A stretch of DNA of 64,000 nucleotides, from the NCBI GenBank assembly GCA_033964015.1, contig JAWWUD010000055.1, positions 508,501 through 572,500 of the forward strand. Reading direction: 5' to 3'. The notes under the pieces are model-generated. The model made no database searches, was not told the origin of the DNA, and was given only the letters and a program-made list of their open reading frames with translations. Each line of letters starts with the position of its first letter. The stretch's first letter is position 1. The DNA is from Scolanthus callimorphus (lineage: Eukaryota; Cnidaria; Anthozoa; Actiniaria; Edwardsiidae). Both the position numbers and the translations under genes were made by a program. Below are positions 10,601 through 22,700 of the stretch, piece by piece.

Positions 10601-13220
10601 TAGAGAAAATAATTATTTAATCATTATTATAAAATATATAGAGAATATTACACGGTGGCGCGAAGATATGAGTTTTATTTTCGAGTGGCAAGAACAATAT
10701 TTTACGAATGAGTGCAGCGAATGAGTAAAATATTGTTTTTGACATGAGAAAATAAACTCATATCTTCAAGCCACCATATAATTTTCTTTTTATTATATGG
10801 GCAAACCAGAGAAAATCATTACAAATTGATTTCCAAGCACTTTTGTTTTGACCGATATCCTCACTAGTGAATGAGTAAAATATGAGTGAGGATATGGAAA
10901 ATATGTCACTGAGGACCCGGATGTAGCTTCGTACGAGATCTACGAGTGGCGTATTTCCCAGTAAAACACTTGTGTCCATATAATAAATAGTCATATAACC
11001 TAGTCTATTACAGCAGTATATCTGTTACTATTGAAAGAAAATGGAAGATCGAAAAAGAGTAGTCATGTGGTTGTTTTTATTTTAAGGTATTTTTACAATA
11101 AAATGCTACACGTATAGCCATTCTAGCACCATATCAAGTTCACAGCAGCCTTCTCTTCACTTCAAGTACCAGGTGTTGTGTGAAATCATGATCAACATGA
11201 TTTGGGTTCCTGGTTAATAATGGACCAATGCCAACTTTGAATTATTGTGATATTTTCCTTCAACTTTTGCTTGAATACTTGAGACTGAAAATTTTGGAAA
11301 CCAAAAAAACATGTTTTGAGTTTCGCTGTTTCCTTGCTTTTAAATTCATATGGTGCTGTGTTTTCTTTCAACATTATAATGACTATATCTTTGCAAGTGA
11401 CAAATATAAAAATTTGGATAATGCAAACACAAACGGAGCCGAAACAGTAAATCCATATGAAACATTAGTAAAACCAGGGACCTGTGGAGTTGTAATTTGT
11501 ACAAAGTGCAACTGTTATGTAATGAACAGTACAGGTAACCTGCTCATAACAGATCAGATATAAATAAACAATGTTTTGCAGTGCAACAAGTTTTTACAAG
11601 TATCTTGGTAATAATTCCTCAAACTAAACAGACCAGAAAAGAGCATGCAAAGAGAACTTCTGTGGCATAACAAAGCCACCCACCCATGACATCAAATTCT
11701 TGGTGGCTAGTCATCAAAACACAATATATTGAAGGAATCATGTGCAATATGAACCAGAAAAGTCAGAAAATAATTTTTTTTGTCGATACCTGCTGTTACG
11801 TTATCAGTAAAACGTAGTAAAACGATTGATAATATCATAATCTGTAGCGATCCTATATCACTCAGAGTGGAACAAAGAAACAACTCGTGTGAAACAATTC
11901 CTTTATCCTTGACTAACCTCCATTGGATATTGTTCTTGGATTTTTTCTCGATGAGACCGATTCCCTCCAAGACATTAGTGATGTCGTATATTCTTCTCTT
12001 CTGCACAGATAACACGTCGGCAGCGTGATTCAAATCCAGTACACCGTCCGCCGAGGCGCGAATCAGACCAACAAACTTCTTCGTCAAAATCCCCAGCGAT
12101 GTATCATAGCGAGTTTTTTCAAGTGGAGAAGTTACAATCACTGCAAAACAAAAGTGGAATAAGCAAGGGAACGATAATACATTTTCTATACAATTATGGC
12201 AAATAATTCTCCATGCATGAAAATAATGTTTTCACACAAGACAAGATTTTTTCTGAAGCGTGACAGTCTTCAAAACAAAATAAGTAGTTCAGCAGAAGCG
12301 AAAAGGAAAAGCAAAATTGCACAACCTATTTTCACCACTCATTTATTAATATCTGTTTCTGTTAATTTTTTCTTTTCCTCTGTTGAAAAAGTATCAGCTA
12401 GGCGAATTCACACTAGCGAGAAACTTAAAGTTAGGGATTGTTTGTCTGCACTTCAGTGACCACAGTCGCATGGAAATCCCGCCAATTCTCCTAGAAAATT
12501 AATTATTACAATTTTCACGTACGCTTTTAACTTTCTTTTTTACAGCGACAAAAATCAAAGAGCAAAGAGTGTTTGGAACCCTTGCAGAATAACAATTTCT
12601 TGATGAAACGTGACTGGGAAGCCACTAAAGTGTTCGTGCTAAATAATACGAAATGTGCACTATAAAAACGTAACCATGCAGAACGTTAGAAAAATTGATC
12701 GGTAAAGTTTTCAAAGATCCCGGCCATGGAATGATAAGAATAAGGTTGTCATGGGTTGTCACGAAGACTTACTTTTAGGGAAAGGCTCTGACTCCCGACG
12801 TATCCGCTTTCTCCCTCGAACTTTGGGAGTCTTGAACATGGAATGGTGATACTTTGGACTTGGCGGTGGCGTAGATTCATCTAGATCCAGTCTTCGTTTA
12901 GCCTTCCACAGTTAAAACGAACATCATTTAGAAAATGTTTTCAACTTATTACATTCTTTAGACAACTAAAAAGAAACGAGCAACTTATAATTGCTTGCCA
13001 GCCATACCTGAGGTCTTTGTTGTGTATCGTAGCGATCTTTCAAGGCAGAATCTGGAGTAAAAGAAGCCTTCAAATCTCTGTAGCTTTCAGATCCAGGAGT
13101 GTCTATAACTTTTGTTCTGCCATTCGATAAGTCTTTGCAAAAATTAGCATTCATATGAACGGTTTGAGAACGGAGTGGAGCCCGATTATGCGAAGCCATC
13201 GCTTGTCGTCGAGCCGCCAT
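7625..13220 (-). CDS. E2F: E2F transcription factor, activator (E2F1/2/3-like) class, six exons
   Basis: Exons on the minus strand: 13220-13008, 12902-12773, 12140-11918, 10597-10436, 9875-9761, 8017-7625. They join in frame to 1236 nt (411 aa). Residues about 72-78 (AKRRLDL) match the cyclin A/CDK2-binding motif of E2F1-3, followed by a basic stretch (GRKRIRR). Residues about 125-189 are the winged-helix DNA-binding domain with the [12 protein letters not shown] recognition helix. Residues about 205-242 form the heptad dimerisation helix (DP partner), about 243-300 the marked box ([12 protein letters not shown]). The C-terminal 25 residues ([13 protein letters not shown]) resemble the pRB-binding, transactivation tip. 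Family role: binds TTTSSCGC sites with DP and drives S-phase genes; restrained by pocket proteins. All introns are GT-AG except intron 4, which is AT-AC. The start ATG at 13220 is the first in the exon. The exact paralogue cannot be decided here. Confidence 0.9.
8590..8800. repeat. Short degenerate tandem repeat in E2F intron 5
   Basis: About four copies of a roughly 50-bp unit built on CTCTTCC.TGGGTTTTTCCGAGGGGGT. Further along the same intron are a C-run (about 9181-9194) and a G-run (about 9360-9380), likely sites of assembly uncertainty. No exon is seen between 8018 and 9760. Confidence 0.5.
9876..10435 (-). other. U12-type AT-AC intron of E2F (intron 4)
   Basis: On the minus strand the intron opens with ATATCCTT, the U12 5' splice-site consensus, and ends in AC. 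CCCTTAAC, close to the U12 branch-site consensus TCCTTRAC, lies at 9892-9885, nine bases before the 3' end. Joining at these points restores the conserved E2F sequence ...[15 protein letters not shown]. No GT-AG pair nearby does so. Minor introns in E2F genes are known in other animals. Confidence 0.85.
10631..10990. repeat. Palindromic MITE pair in E2F intron 3
   Basis: GAAGATATGAGTTTATTTT-type arms (about 10660 and 10750) face each other around an AATATTTTAC palindrome. A second unit with GATATCCTCACTAGTGA follows. Related sequence occurs at 39.76-40.0 kb (CACTAGTGAGGATATCGG; GAAGATATGAATTTTATTTT). No coding capacity. The rest of intron 3 (11000-11917) shows nothing recognisable. Confidence 0.5.
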
Positions 13221-13753
13221 TGTTGTGCTGTAATCGGTTTCAAATAAACCTCGATTTCTCTAAATAGACAGCAGTTTCGACTGAAAGGATCACACAGCAG
13301 ATCAATTGAATCTTTAGGTTCAATTGACCGCGTACTATTTTTCGTGATGTCCTTTAGTTTGCAAAGATTTTCACGGATTGTAAAGCCTGGAATCCGTGCA
13401 GCGATTACCAAAGAAACAAAGCCAGAGTGCTAAACAAAAAAGCCCGCGCTTTCAAGTTTCGCGCTACTGAGGTCACGTGGACCTACCCTTGGGGGAGGGG
13501 GAGGTATGATATTTCTAAAATCCCACAGGTTCTTATTGAAATTCATAAACGTTATCTGACTAGAACAAAACAGCTTTCCAAAATCTCAGTAATAAAACAT
13601 ATTCCTTCGATTGAAACTTCAACCTCAACAGGAAGAAAAAACATTGAAGGAGACGTGTGAAGACCAGGGTGACCTCCCCCCCTTGGGAAATATTGATCTA
13701 TACTCAAGCTACGGCCGGAGACTGGGCGGAATGTTGTGGAAGGAAGGTTCAAA
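13221..13753. promoter_or_regulatory. Divergent E2F/HACD promoter with E2F site and E-box
   Basis: The 533 bp between the two start codons holds TTTCGCGC at 13457-13464 (a perfect TTTSSCGC E2F site) and CACGTG at 13474-13479. Both are part of a short CG-containing stretch, unusual for this AT-rich window. No TATA box is obvious on either side. Known biology: activator E2F promoters commonly carry E2F sites for auto-regulation. That the same elements drive HACD is inference. Confidence 0.55.
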
Positions 13754-16700
13754 ATGGCTGCCGGAACAACCAAACGACTTCCAAAGACGATAACTATCTA
13801 TCTTGTGATTTACAATGCTGTCTTGTGTCTTGGGTAAGTCTAAACATTCATGAGCTTGCTATCTCCTTCACTAAAAAAACAAACTCTAAAATTAAAAGTT
13901 CGTATATGATTGTCATAAGGGGCGCTTGATACAGGGGCGGTAATTCACAAGTGACCCAGGACAATTGTTTGTGTACTACAACATCGAAGTATTGACAGTA
14001 ATATAGGGTTTATATGGGGATTGTGGTAAGGGATGATCCATACCTGCCAACTCTCCCGGTTTACGCGGGAGACTCCCGGTTTTGAGTCAAATCTCCCGGT
14101 CTCCCGGTTTTCACCGTAATGCACCTATCAATGTTTTGCCACAGGGTGGGGTGGGGGGGGGGGGGGGGGGGGGGGGGGGTCGGGCAACCCCACGGGAATT
14201 TGACATTTTTAGCTTTTGAAATGTCAACTTCCCCACCCTTGCAGCTCGGGGGATCCCAGACCAGTGTAAAGGCGTTCATAGATACAAACATCAAGAAGCT
14301 CTTACCTTTCATTCTGCATCGTTCTCCACAAGAAAAGGCCAAGGAAAACGCAGAAATCTTGTCTCCAGGTGGTTTCTGGGTATTTTCCAAGATGGCGGAA
14401 AGCTAGTTCTCAGGACTTTCCAAGATGGCAATCGAGTCAAATTTCCCACCCTGGGGACTGCTGTAGATGTGAAAATCACAACCCTCGGAGAGCCTTAAAA
14501 AGTCGTGCAACCCCACGGGAATTTGACATTTTTAGCTTTTGAAATGTCAATTTCCCCACCCTTGCAGCTCGGGGGATCCCAGACCAGTGTAAAGGCGTTC
14601 ATAGATACAAACATCAAGAAGCTCTTACCTTTCATTCTGCATCGTTCTCCACAAGAAAAGGCCGAGGAAAACACAGAAATCTTGTCTCCAGGTGGTTTCT
14701 GGGTATTTTCCAAGATGGCGGAAAGCTAGTTCTCAGGACTTTCCAAGATGGCAATCGAGTCAAATTTCCCACCCTGGGGACTGCTGTAGATGTCAAAATC
14801 ACAACCCTCGGAGAGCCTTAAAAAGTCGGGCAACCCCACGGGAATTTGACATTTTTAGCTTTTGAAATGTCAATTTCCCCACCCTTGCAGCTCGGGGGAT
14901 CCCAGACCAGTGTAAAGGCGTTCATAGATACAAACATCAAGAAGCTCTTACCTTTCATTCTGCATCGTTCTCCACAAGAAAAGGCTGAGGAAAACGCATA
15001 AATCTTGTCTCCAGGTGGTTTCTGGGTATTTTCCAAGATGGCGGAAAGCTAGTTCTCAGGACTTTCCAAGATGGCAATCGAGTCAAATTTCCCACCCTGG
15101 GGACTGCTGTAGATGTCAAAATCACAACCCTCGGAGAGCCTTAAAAAGTCAAATCCCCCTGGGTTGCCCCCCCCCCCCAACCCTGGGGCAAAACATTGAT
15201 AGGTGCATAAATCTCCTGGCAAACTCATGCAAATCAATAGCGCGACTCCAAAATAAATCCATTACCTCCCGAACAAAGGGATTTATTTATTTTTACTGGA
15301 GAAGAATGGATTTGTAGCAAATTTGGCCTAGGGAGCAGCCGCTCGGCAAGTTTGCGCTAGGTCCCCTTCCCCTTGAGGAGTTTTTTGGTAACAGCCGCCA
15401 TTTTGGTTTTAACGGCCGCCATTTTGGTTGTCCAAGCTGTGCCGACACCAGATTTTTAACGACCGTTACAAAGGGGGTTGTGCGAGTTTAACGGGGTCTG
15501 CTACCTTCGGGTATGTAACTGCAGGATATTTATTGATTTTGCTGCATCGGTAACATGTATATCTATGATCCTGGTGCGTTTGTTTAGTTGTGGAATTCGA
15601 ATTTTGTGAAAAATTCCGTCTTGAAGTGTGTTCTGCCGATCGGTCCGTCGAGCCGATTTTTGGCTTCAGCCTCCCACCTTGTCTTTCTCTCTGTATGGGG
15701 GGCGAATTGAAGATAAATCCGTGAAACTTCACATGAGCATCAAGGACAACCACAACTAACAACATGGTAAGTTTCAGTAACTTTTATTGATAATTTCGTA
15801 AAAATTTCCAGGTCCAAACATCCCTTACCACAATCCCCATATAAACCCTATATTACTGTCAATACTTCGATGTTGTAGAAGTACACAAACAATTGTCCTG
15901 GGTCACCTGTGGGTAATTAAGGGGGGGGGGGGGGGGGGTGCACGATTCGTGATTTTCAAAAAATATCACGTTTAACAACAAACTATTTCGAGCATGAAAG
16001 AGGAGTTCACATAAAGTCTGGATGGTGTACATATTTATCATGCCCCCATTCTATTCCTAAATGATACTCTGTTCTATCGGCTGAAAGAACAAATCAGGAC
16101 CCTGTTTGGCGGCACATACCCGTATAGCTCTTGTAATGGAGTAAACCCCCCCCCTCCATGGGTGGGGGGGGGGGGGTGTCAAAGCCCGAGGAAATTCCAG
16201 GGGTGGGGGCATGGCTGATGGGAAAAAATTTCCAGAGGGTCGTTTTACCTTTAGATTGTTGTTTGGTTTTTGCCATATTCAACATTGTTAGAAATGACTT
16301 TTTTCTCAGCGCTTTGCAATGACAAAGAAGTTAATTCGTCAAAACTGTCATTAAACATGTGAGAAATCTTACAAGGCTGCATTTTAGACCACATTTCTTG
16401 AAAGAAAAGCCTTCATAAAGTGCAAAGAGTGAAGTCGAGATCGTTCATGTATCCGTGTAACCGAGCCTGATTACCTATGGCACAGGGATACCAAAACAGC
16501 AGACACAGATCAATAGACTGCTAGCAAGCTTTAGCGACTCTAAAGTATCGGAGAAATTTCTTTCCTAGTAATAAAACACAATAATAACTATGAAATAATT
16601 AAAGTACTATAGGTAAGCTTTCTCCTTTCATAAATTTTATGGGGTTTATTTTTAAATAAAGCAAACAAGAAAACTTAAGTTTATCACAGGTTTGAATTTG

Positions 16701-19700
16701 TGCCTTCGGCGACTGCTTTACACAAATTTTTGCAACATGATTTAATGTGCAACGCTCCCATGCTACCGCTCTAGCAGGCACTTGTTTTGTGAACGTCCGC
16801 AAAGCAAGAGAAAGTCTGTCCACTAGCACGCGAAAATGGAAGTTTACCGCAGGTTGAATTCGTGCCCAGCCTTCGTTAATCAACAAGAAAAGACGCTAAA
16901 GTATAAGTGAACTGTTTTGCCGATTTCCTTTCTTATCCATTTCCTTTCCTATAACCTTTCTTTTTGTAAGCTTTTTTTATGATAAATGATCAGCTTACAC
17001 TTTGTTTCAGACTTGGTTTTACCGTGTTATGCTCAGAAAGTGTATGAACAGTGACAGATGGTACTAAAAATAATAATAAGTTATCCAAACACGTTTCTTC
17101 AAACTGCGTGGAAGCCAGTTTTAGAAACAATAGTATATTTCCAGAGGGGTGAGGGCTTTCTTTCCACGATCAGAAATTCCAGGGGGTAGGGGGGGGGGGG
17201 TCAAAAGTCACCCCCTGGATTGGAAATTCCAGGGGGTGGGGGAGGTCTCTAAACAAATTCCCTCTGTGGTGGGGGTATGGATTTTTTCTGGAAATGCACA
17301 TTTTATTTTCATTCACTATTAATTAACAGAGAGGTTATGCGCTACATCTGCCATATTGTCTTGAATGTGTCAAAACTCACTGCAGAGTACCTAATTTCAA
17401 TCTACACCAAACCACCGGGCTCACTTATTGACTGGGCTACCTTTTTTGACAAAAAGACTGGACTACCTGTTGTTAATTAAAAAAAAAAAGTTCTACAAGC
17501 AAGGAACATCTGAGGATTATTTTCAAACCAAACACAAGAAATACTGCTGTAAATCATCAAATACTTTCATACTTTTTTAAATGATGGCTGTAAGAACTGT
17601 ACCTTATGTAACTTTGTAGTATAAATGACATAGAGTATTTTATTGTATATACATAGTTTTATATTTTTATAGTAGTTATGTATTATTTTTTTATTTTTCT
17701 GTTGTGTCCTCACGTTGGTATGGGATTTTATCCCAAGTGGTCAAGTTTTTTTAGATACTTAAATAAAGTTTATTATTATTATTATTACAAAGCACAGCCT
17801 TCTAAAGGGAATTTGTTTATATTTTCAGATGGATTGGCGTGTTGCTCCTTGGCTTGTTACACATCTCACGTCATGGCTCTTTCATTGGTCTGTTTGAGTC
17901 TGTTTCTATTCCTCTTTACATCTTCCAAACTGCTGCCACAATGGAGGTACACTGTTAATACAGGAGTGGGGAGCAAGGGGGGTCCTTCTGGTCTGAAGAA
18001 GGAGTTTTTGGAGGGAGGGTTTTTATGGAAATAGCTAATTCATATGCAGAACTACAATTTGTTGATTAAGTAACAATATTGGAGTAACAATGTGGTAGAT
18101 GTTGATGTGGTAGTCCTGAGATGTTTTATGTGACTAAATTACTATGGAGCTATGCACTGGAATGTACACAAAAACAATGGCAACAAGAACTAATAATAAT
18201 AAAACAGTGGTACCTCTATGAAGCGGCCACCTATAAAAGTCTCTTTAAACCTGTCGTAAATTTGTATGCTATGATAATCAGCTATATATCATTTTAAAGC
18301 TTAAGGATTGCTCTTTCTTATGAAGTTGCTTAGTTTAGTGAAGTTTAAATTTTTCTTGTGTTTTCAAGACCCCAAACTAAAACTACCTTGTTTACTAGAG
18401 AAGCTCCAAATCATTAGCGGTTTGTTGCACAATTCACACTTTGTCGGATTTGAGTCTGGGAGAAATAAACTGCAAAACCGTGTCAGCAATTTTCGATATT
18501 TTGCATATTTACGAAAATATTAGGTCGCGAAGTTGAAAGTCTCATTTTTTACAGTTTGTGTCCACAAAATTTATCATAAAATATTTTTCAAGTAAAAAAA
18601 TAAAAATTCCCTCATATGGTTTTTTAGTTGTCATCGTTTTCTAACAACACAGAAAATTTGACGCCGATATCTTGAATCGTGCGGGGTCTGTGGCTTTGTG
18701 AAGGTGAAAATTTCACCTAAAATTGTGCTTAGAAAAGCATGTAAAGTTAATTAAATTATAGAGAATGAGTGGCGGGCAATACAAAAGAAAGGGCAATTGA
18801 AACCTAGGAAAACAGTTGATGCGTTTCAGAAATATACATATCAAATGAATTTCAGGAAAAAAGTCATTTTATGAATTTTTACATTTTTACCTTTCACAAG
18901 ACCTTAAGCGGCCACCCTCTATTTAGAGGCCAAAATCCCAAAATTTGTCACTCAAGTACTGTATTTATAACCTCTATTGAGCGGCCACCTCTCTTAAGCT
19001 GCCACATGCACCATTTTCCGGTCCCAAATGCTATTATTGCCTTTTTATAAAATAACACCCAAGAATGTCACACACTGATTGGTTGAGAGCCCTATTTGTA
19101 AGAGAGTGCAAAGACACGGATGTGATGTCACATCTAATCTATAAGCACCTTGTGTTGCCGCGGGAGAAAAACATTTGTCTAAATGAACTCGAAAACAGCT
19201 GGAAAAAAAAACGTTCTGAAATCCCAAATAAGCTGTCAATCATTAGAAAGAAAACAGACATCAAAAGCTACTAAAGAGACTAGACTTTACTGAAAAGGCA
19301 TGAGGGTTTATCTTTGAAACAAAGATGCAGTGCTGAATGGGACTTGAGTCATTGTCATAACTGTGGATAAATGAACATTTTGAGGTCAAAAATTGGATAT
19401 CTTTCACCATGAACTTGTATTAACAGAGTTAATAGACTAGATGTGAAGCTTCTCGTTTGCTGATGGAATGGTCTTTTTCCCAAAAATTGCGTTGGTTAAA
19501 CACAGAAATTACCTTTGTCAGCCGAACGAACAATTTGCCATCCCAACACAATTTGTGATGTTGTTTATTACTTTTGTTCTCTATTTTCTGCTTTTCTGTA
19601 TTAATCACCGCTTTCAGTCTAATAAAAAGAAAATTATTTATGCCAAAAAGACAAAAATAAATTGTCATTTTACGGCCCTGTAAGCCACGCGGCTCACGCT

Positions 19701-22700
19701 TGAGTGAGACAGAAAAGCCATCAAATTTAGTGTTATTAGGAGAATTTAGATCTCGACAAGTAAAGCTGTGCGTAGCAAAACTTTGAAAACATGTTTTCGT
19801 TATTTTATAAAAGCAATAAAACTATTTTCCCATTTCTCTGTTCTGCTATTTGTCGAGCAGATAAAAACTTGGGCTCCTGACTTTCAAGTTTTTTATCAGT
19901 TCTTCCAACATCCCCCTTGTGTTTGTTAATCCTGGTGCACACTAGCGACATAATGACGTTATGTTGCAACGAAAAAAGCATCGGAAATTAATTGAAATAA
20001 TCAGTATTTTCCATGGATCATCATTACATTACTTCACCAAAGCAATCTTCTGTTATTTTTTGTCGACTTGAACGTTTGGAAACGGCAGGTACAAAACGCA
20101 GGTCGCAAGTCACAGGTCACGGGTCACAGGTCACATCCCTCCCTCCCACGCCCGTTGAAGATCGCATTCATCCCTCCCGCCCACGCCCGTTGAAGATCGC
20201 ATTCAGCCTTTTCGTCTCAATGGACACATTTGGGACGTGGATGTGAGTGAACCGCTGACTTGACGATTTTCTATTTTTTGTGTACGCATGTCATCTTGCT
20301 TGTATGAGTGCTTTGCATTTATTCAATTGCGGTATACAGCTGTGGTCCTGCCCTATCCTATTTTGTTCACTTATTATCTCCAGCCTTCATTTGGTGGCAT
20401 GTTTTGGCGTACTGTTCCGTAGCTTTTCCTTAATGCCAGGTGCGATTATTGTGCTGCAGCCGCACTTAATCGGCCCATTTACTATATGGAAACACTAGCC
20501 TCGTCCCCAGGCTACCCCTTTCATGTCAGCTTCATGATGCTTTGCGCACCCACGCTTTCCAATATCGCGGCCGCTCTTCAAGGCAGCAAAAGCCAATGAC
20601 GTCATAGCCGGGCAAAGCGTGACAGGCGCGCCGAGTAGCCTGGGGACGAGGCTATGGAAACACCTCATCGAGGCATTTGTGTAGTACATCATTCTCGTAC
20701 CCAGAGCTGCCCGGCTCGTCGGGCATGCGCAGAAAGTTGTTTCTCTCAATGGCTGTGTATCAAATCTCGCGCATGCGTCAATGGCTGCCACAGAGCTTCC
20801 CCCGCGAGGATACGAGCCGAGGAGCTCTGGGTTCGAGAGTACATACGACTTTCCCTTTCAATTGTATTGAACTGTCTACGGTGAGTGCGGGAGCGGTGAG
20901 TGCAGTATATTCTAAATTGAAGGAATGAAAAGCGGTATGATTGCCTGCCAATGCCCTACGTAGACTTCAAACCACTCGGCCCCAAATGGATTCTAATGAA
21001 TGGTTAGAACTGCGGTGTATGAATAAAAACATGTAAATGTAAATGTTTGAGACGGACTCCCCAGACATGCAGCTCGTAAGCTGAATTGCGTTGGGTCTCA
21101 ACGGCGCTACTGGCAGCCAAGCATTCATAAGCACAGACACTGAGGGTGGTTCTTTAACGTTCTTTAACGTACTTCCTGAAACTGGATAGAGTAATGGCGG
21201 CGAGACGGGACCCCGGTTTATTGTCTCATCCAAAAGACTTATGGTAAAGATGAACGGTAAACTAGTAGATGACCATCGCAGTTTATAAGCGATCGCTATA
21301 AATAGCGACATAAACTGATAGCGAAAAAATTCCGTCATGAGAGCATTATTAGGTGGAAAAATTGGCGCGCCTATTGGACAGATTTGTTCTGAACGGTTAA
21401 CCGACGGAGAGTCGCACCAAGGATGCGCAGAACCCTCAAGGAAGAACAATGACGTGAGAAAATAGAAAATCGTTAAGTCAGCGGTTCACGCACATCCACA
21501 TCCCACATGTGTCCATTGAGACGAAAAGGCCGAATGCGATCTTCAACGGGCGTGGGCGGGATGTGACCTGTGACCTGTGACCTGTGACCTGTGACCTGTG
21601 ACCTGTGACCTGTGACCTGCCTGCGTTTTGTACCTGCCGGTTTGGAAACCGCTCAATGATGTTCGCGTGATATTTCTCTTATGTCGTTATGTCGCAAGTG
21701 TGCACCAGGCCTTAGAGAGAACAGAGACACAGGAAAATAGTTTTATTGCTTAAGTCAAGTGGCCACAAAGTCCTATTAATGATTGTTTATACCATTTTGG
21801 GGACAGAAAATGCTATGACAATTGATAACAACAGGACGTTATTCTTTTATCTTTGTTGTGACAAGCTTACATGCCACTAATGCAACTCATGCAATCATCT
21901 GGTAGCGGTTCTTTGAAAAGCATTTTTACAGTAGTTTCAGCTGAAATTACAGTGTATCTTTTCTTGTACTACATGTACCTCCATGGCTTGGTCCCGAGGG
22001 TGGCCGCTTAATAGAGGTAACTGTAATAATATAATGTTCTAGGAGCATGATATTAGCTCATTCATTAGAAAAAGATTTTTTTATACAAATTCTTATACCT
22101 TACAATTCTTACTATTTAAAATTACATTCTTACATTTAAAAGGCTAAAAGTCAGCTTAAAACAAAGAAAAAAATGAAATGATACTATCATGAAAATAAAT
22201 AATTGTAGATAAGAATCTGTCACAAAGGTATAGACAAACTGCTTGAGTGGGCTCCCTATGGACAACCTAGGCCCTACCACCTACTAGACAAATACCATAT
22301 GCACATGTTTGGTTGCCCCAGATCCTTTTTTTTTATTTCTCAATATAGGATTTTTTAAAGCCTTGATGACGTCACATCACATGGCCACTTTGACATCTCA
22401 ATAATTTTGCCCAAGTCTGATTGCCTTGGAGTCCTCCCTTCAAGAGATATGCGTTTTTCAAGCACCTGCACAAAACTGTCTAAGTTTGACTGCTGCAGAG
22501 TCCTCCCTTCCAAAATGAATTTTAAACCTTTGATCAGTTATTAATGATGTCACCTTGTGCAGAGTGTGGAATTCTTCATTAAAGGGGCAGTGTCACGATT
22601 TTAGGGTCAATTTAGGTAGGGTCAATTAAGGGACCAGTCATTAGAGCGGTTTTCACTTGACTGTCGTGAAACCAATTGCAAAGTAATTACACCAATTCTG

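Larger units (their letters stand above)
18205..22023. mobile_element. Pogo/Tigger-like non-autonomous element with CAGT ends
   Basis: The left end CAGTGGTACCTCTATGAAG, continuing CGGCCACC, is mirrored at 21994-22023. Subterminal copies of the AAGCGGCCACC motif lie at 18903-19015. CAGT...ACTG ends and AT-rich flanks fit the Tc1/mariner-pogo superfamily (inference). No transposase frame is found. Another foldback element (19931-21709) is nested inside. Confidence 0.6.

Noticed and set aside
11228..11563. 111-codon plus-strand frame inside E2F intron 3
   Set aside because: No domain or splice context; AT-rich chance frame antisense to a gene.
14061..15036. Three repeated minus-strand frames of about 72-109 codons (MENTQKPPGDK...)
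   Set aside because: They repeat because the 323-bp unit repeats; no domain, no conservation beyond the DNA, and a G-run inside the first.
17678..18034. 118-codon plus-strand frame over HACD exon 2
   Set aside because: It reads exon 2 in the wrong frame; the frame starting WIGVLLLGLL matches HACD and its splice phases.
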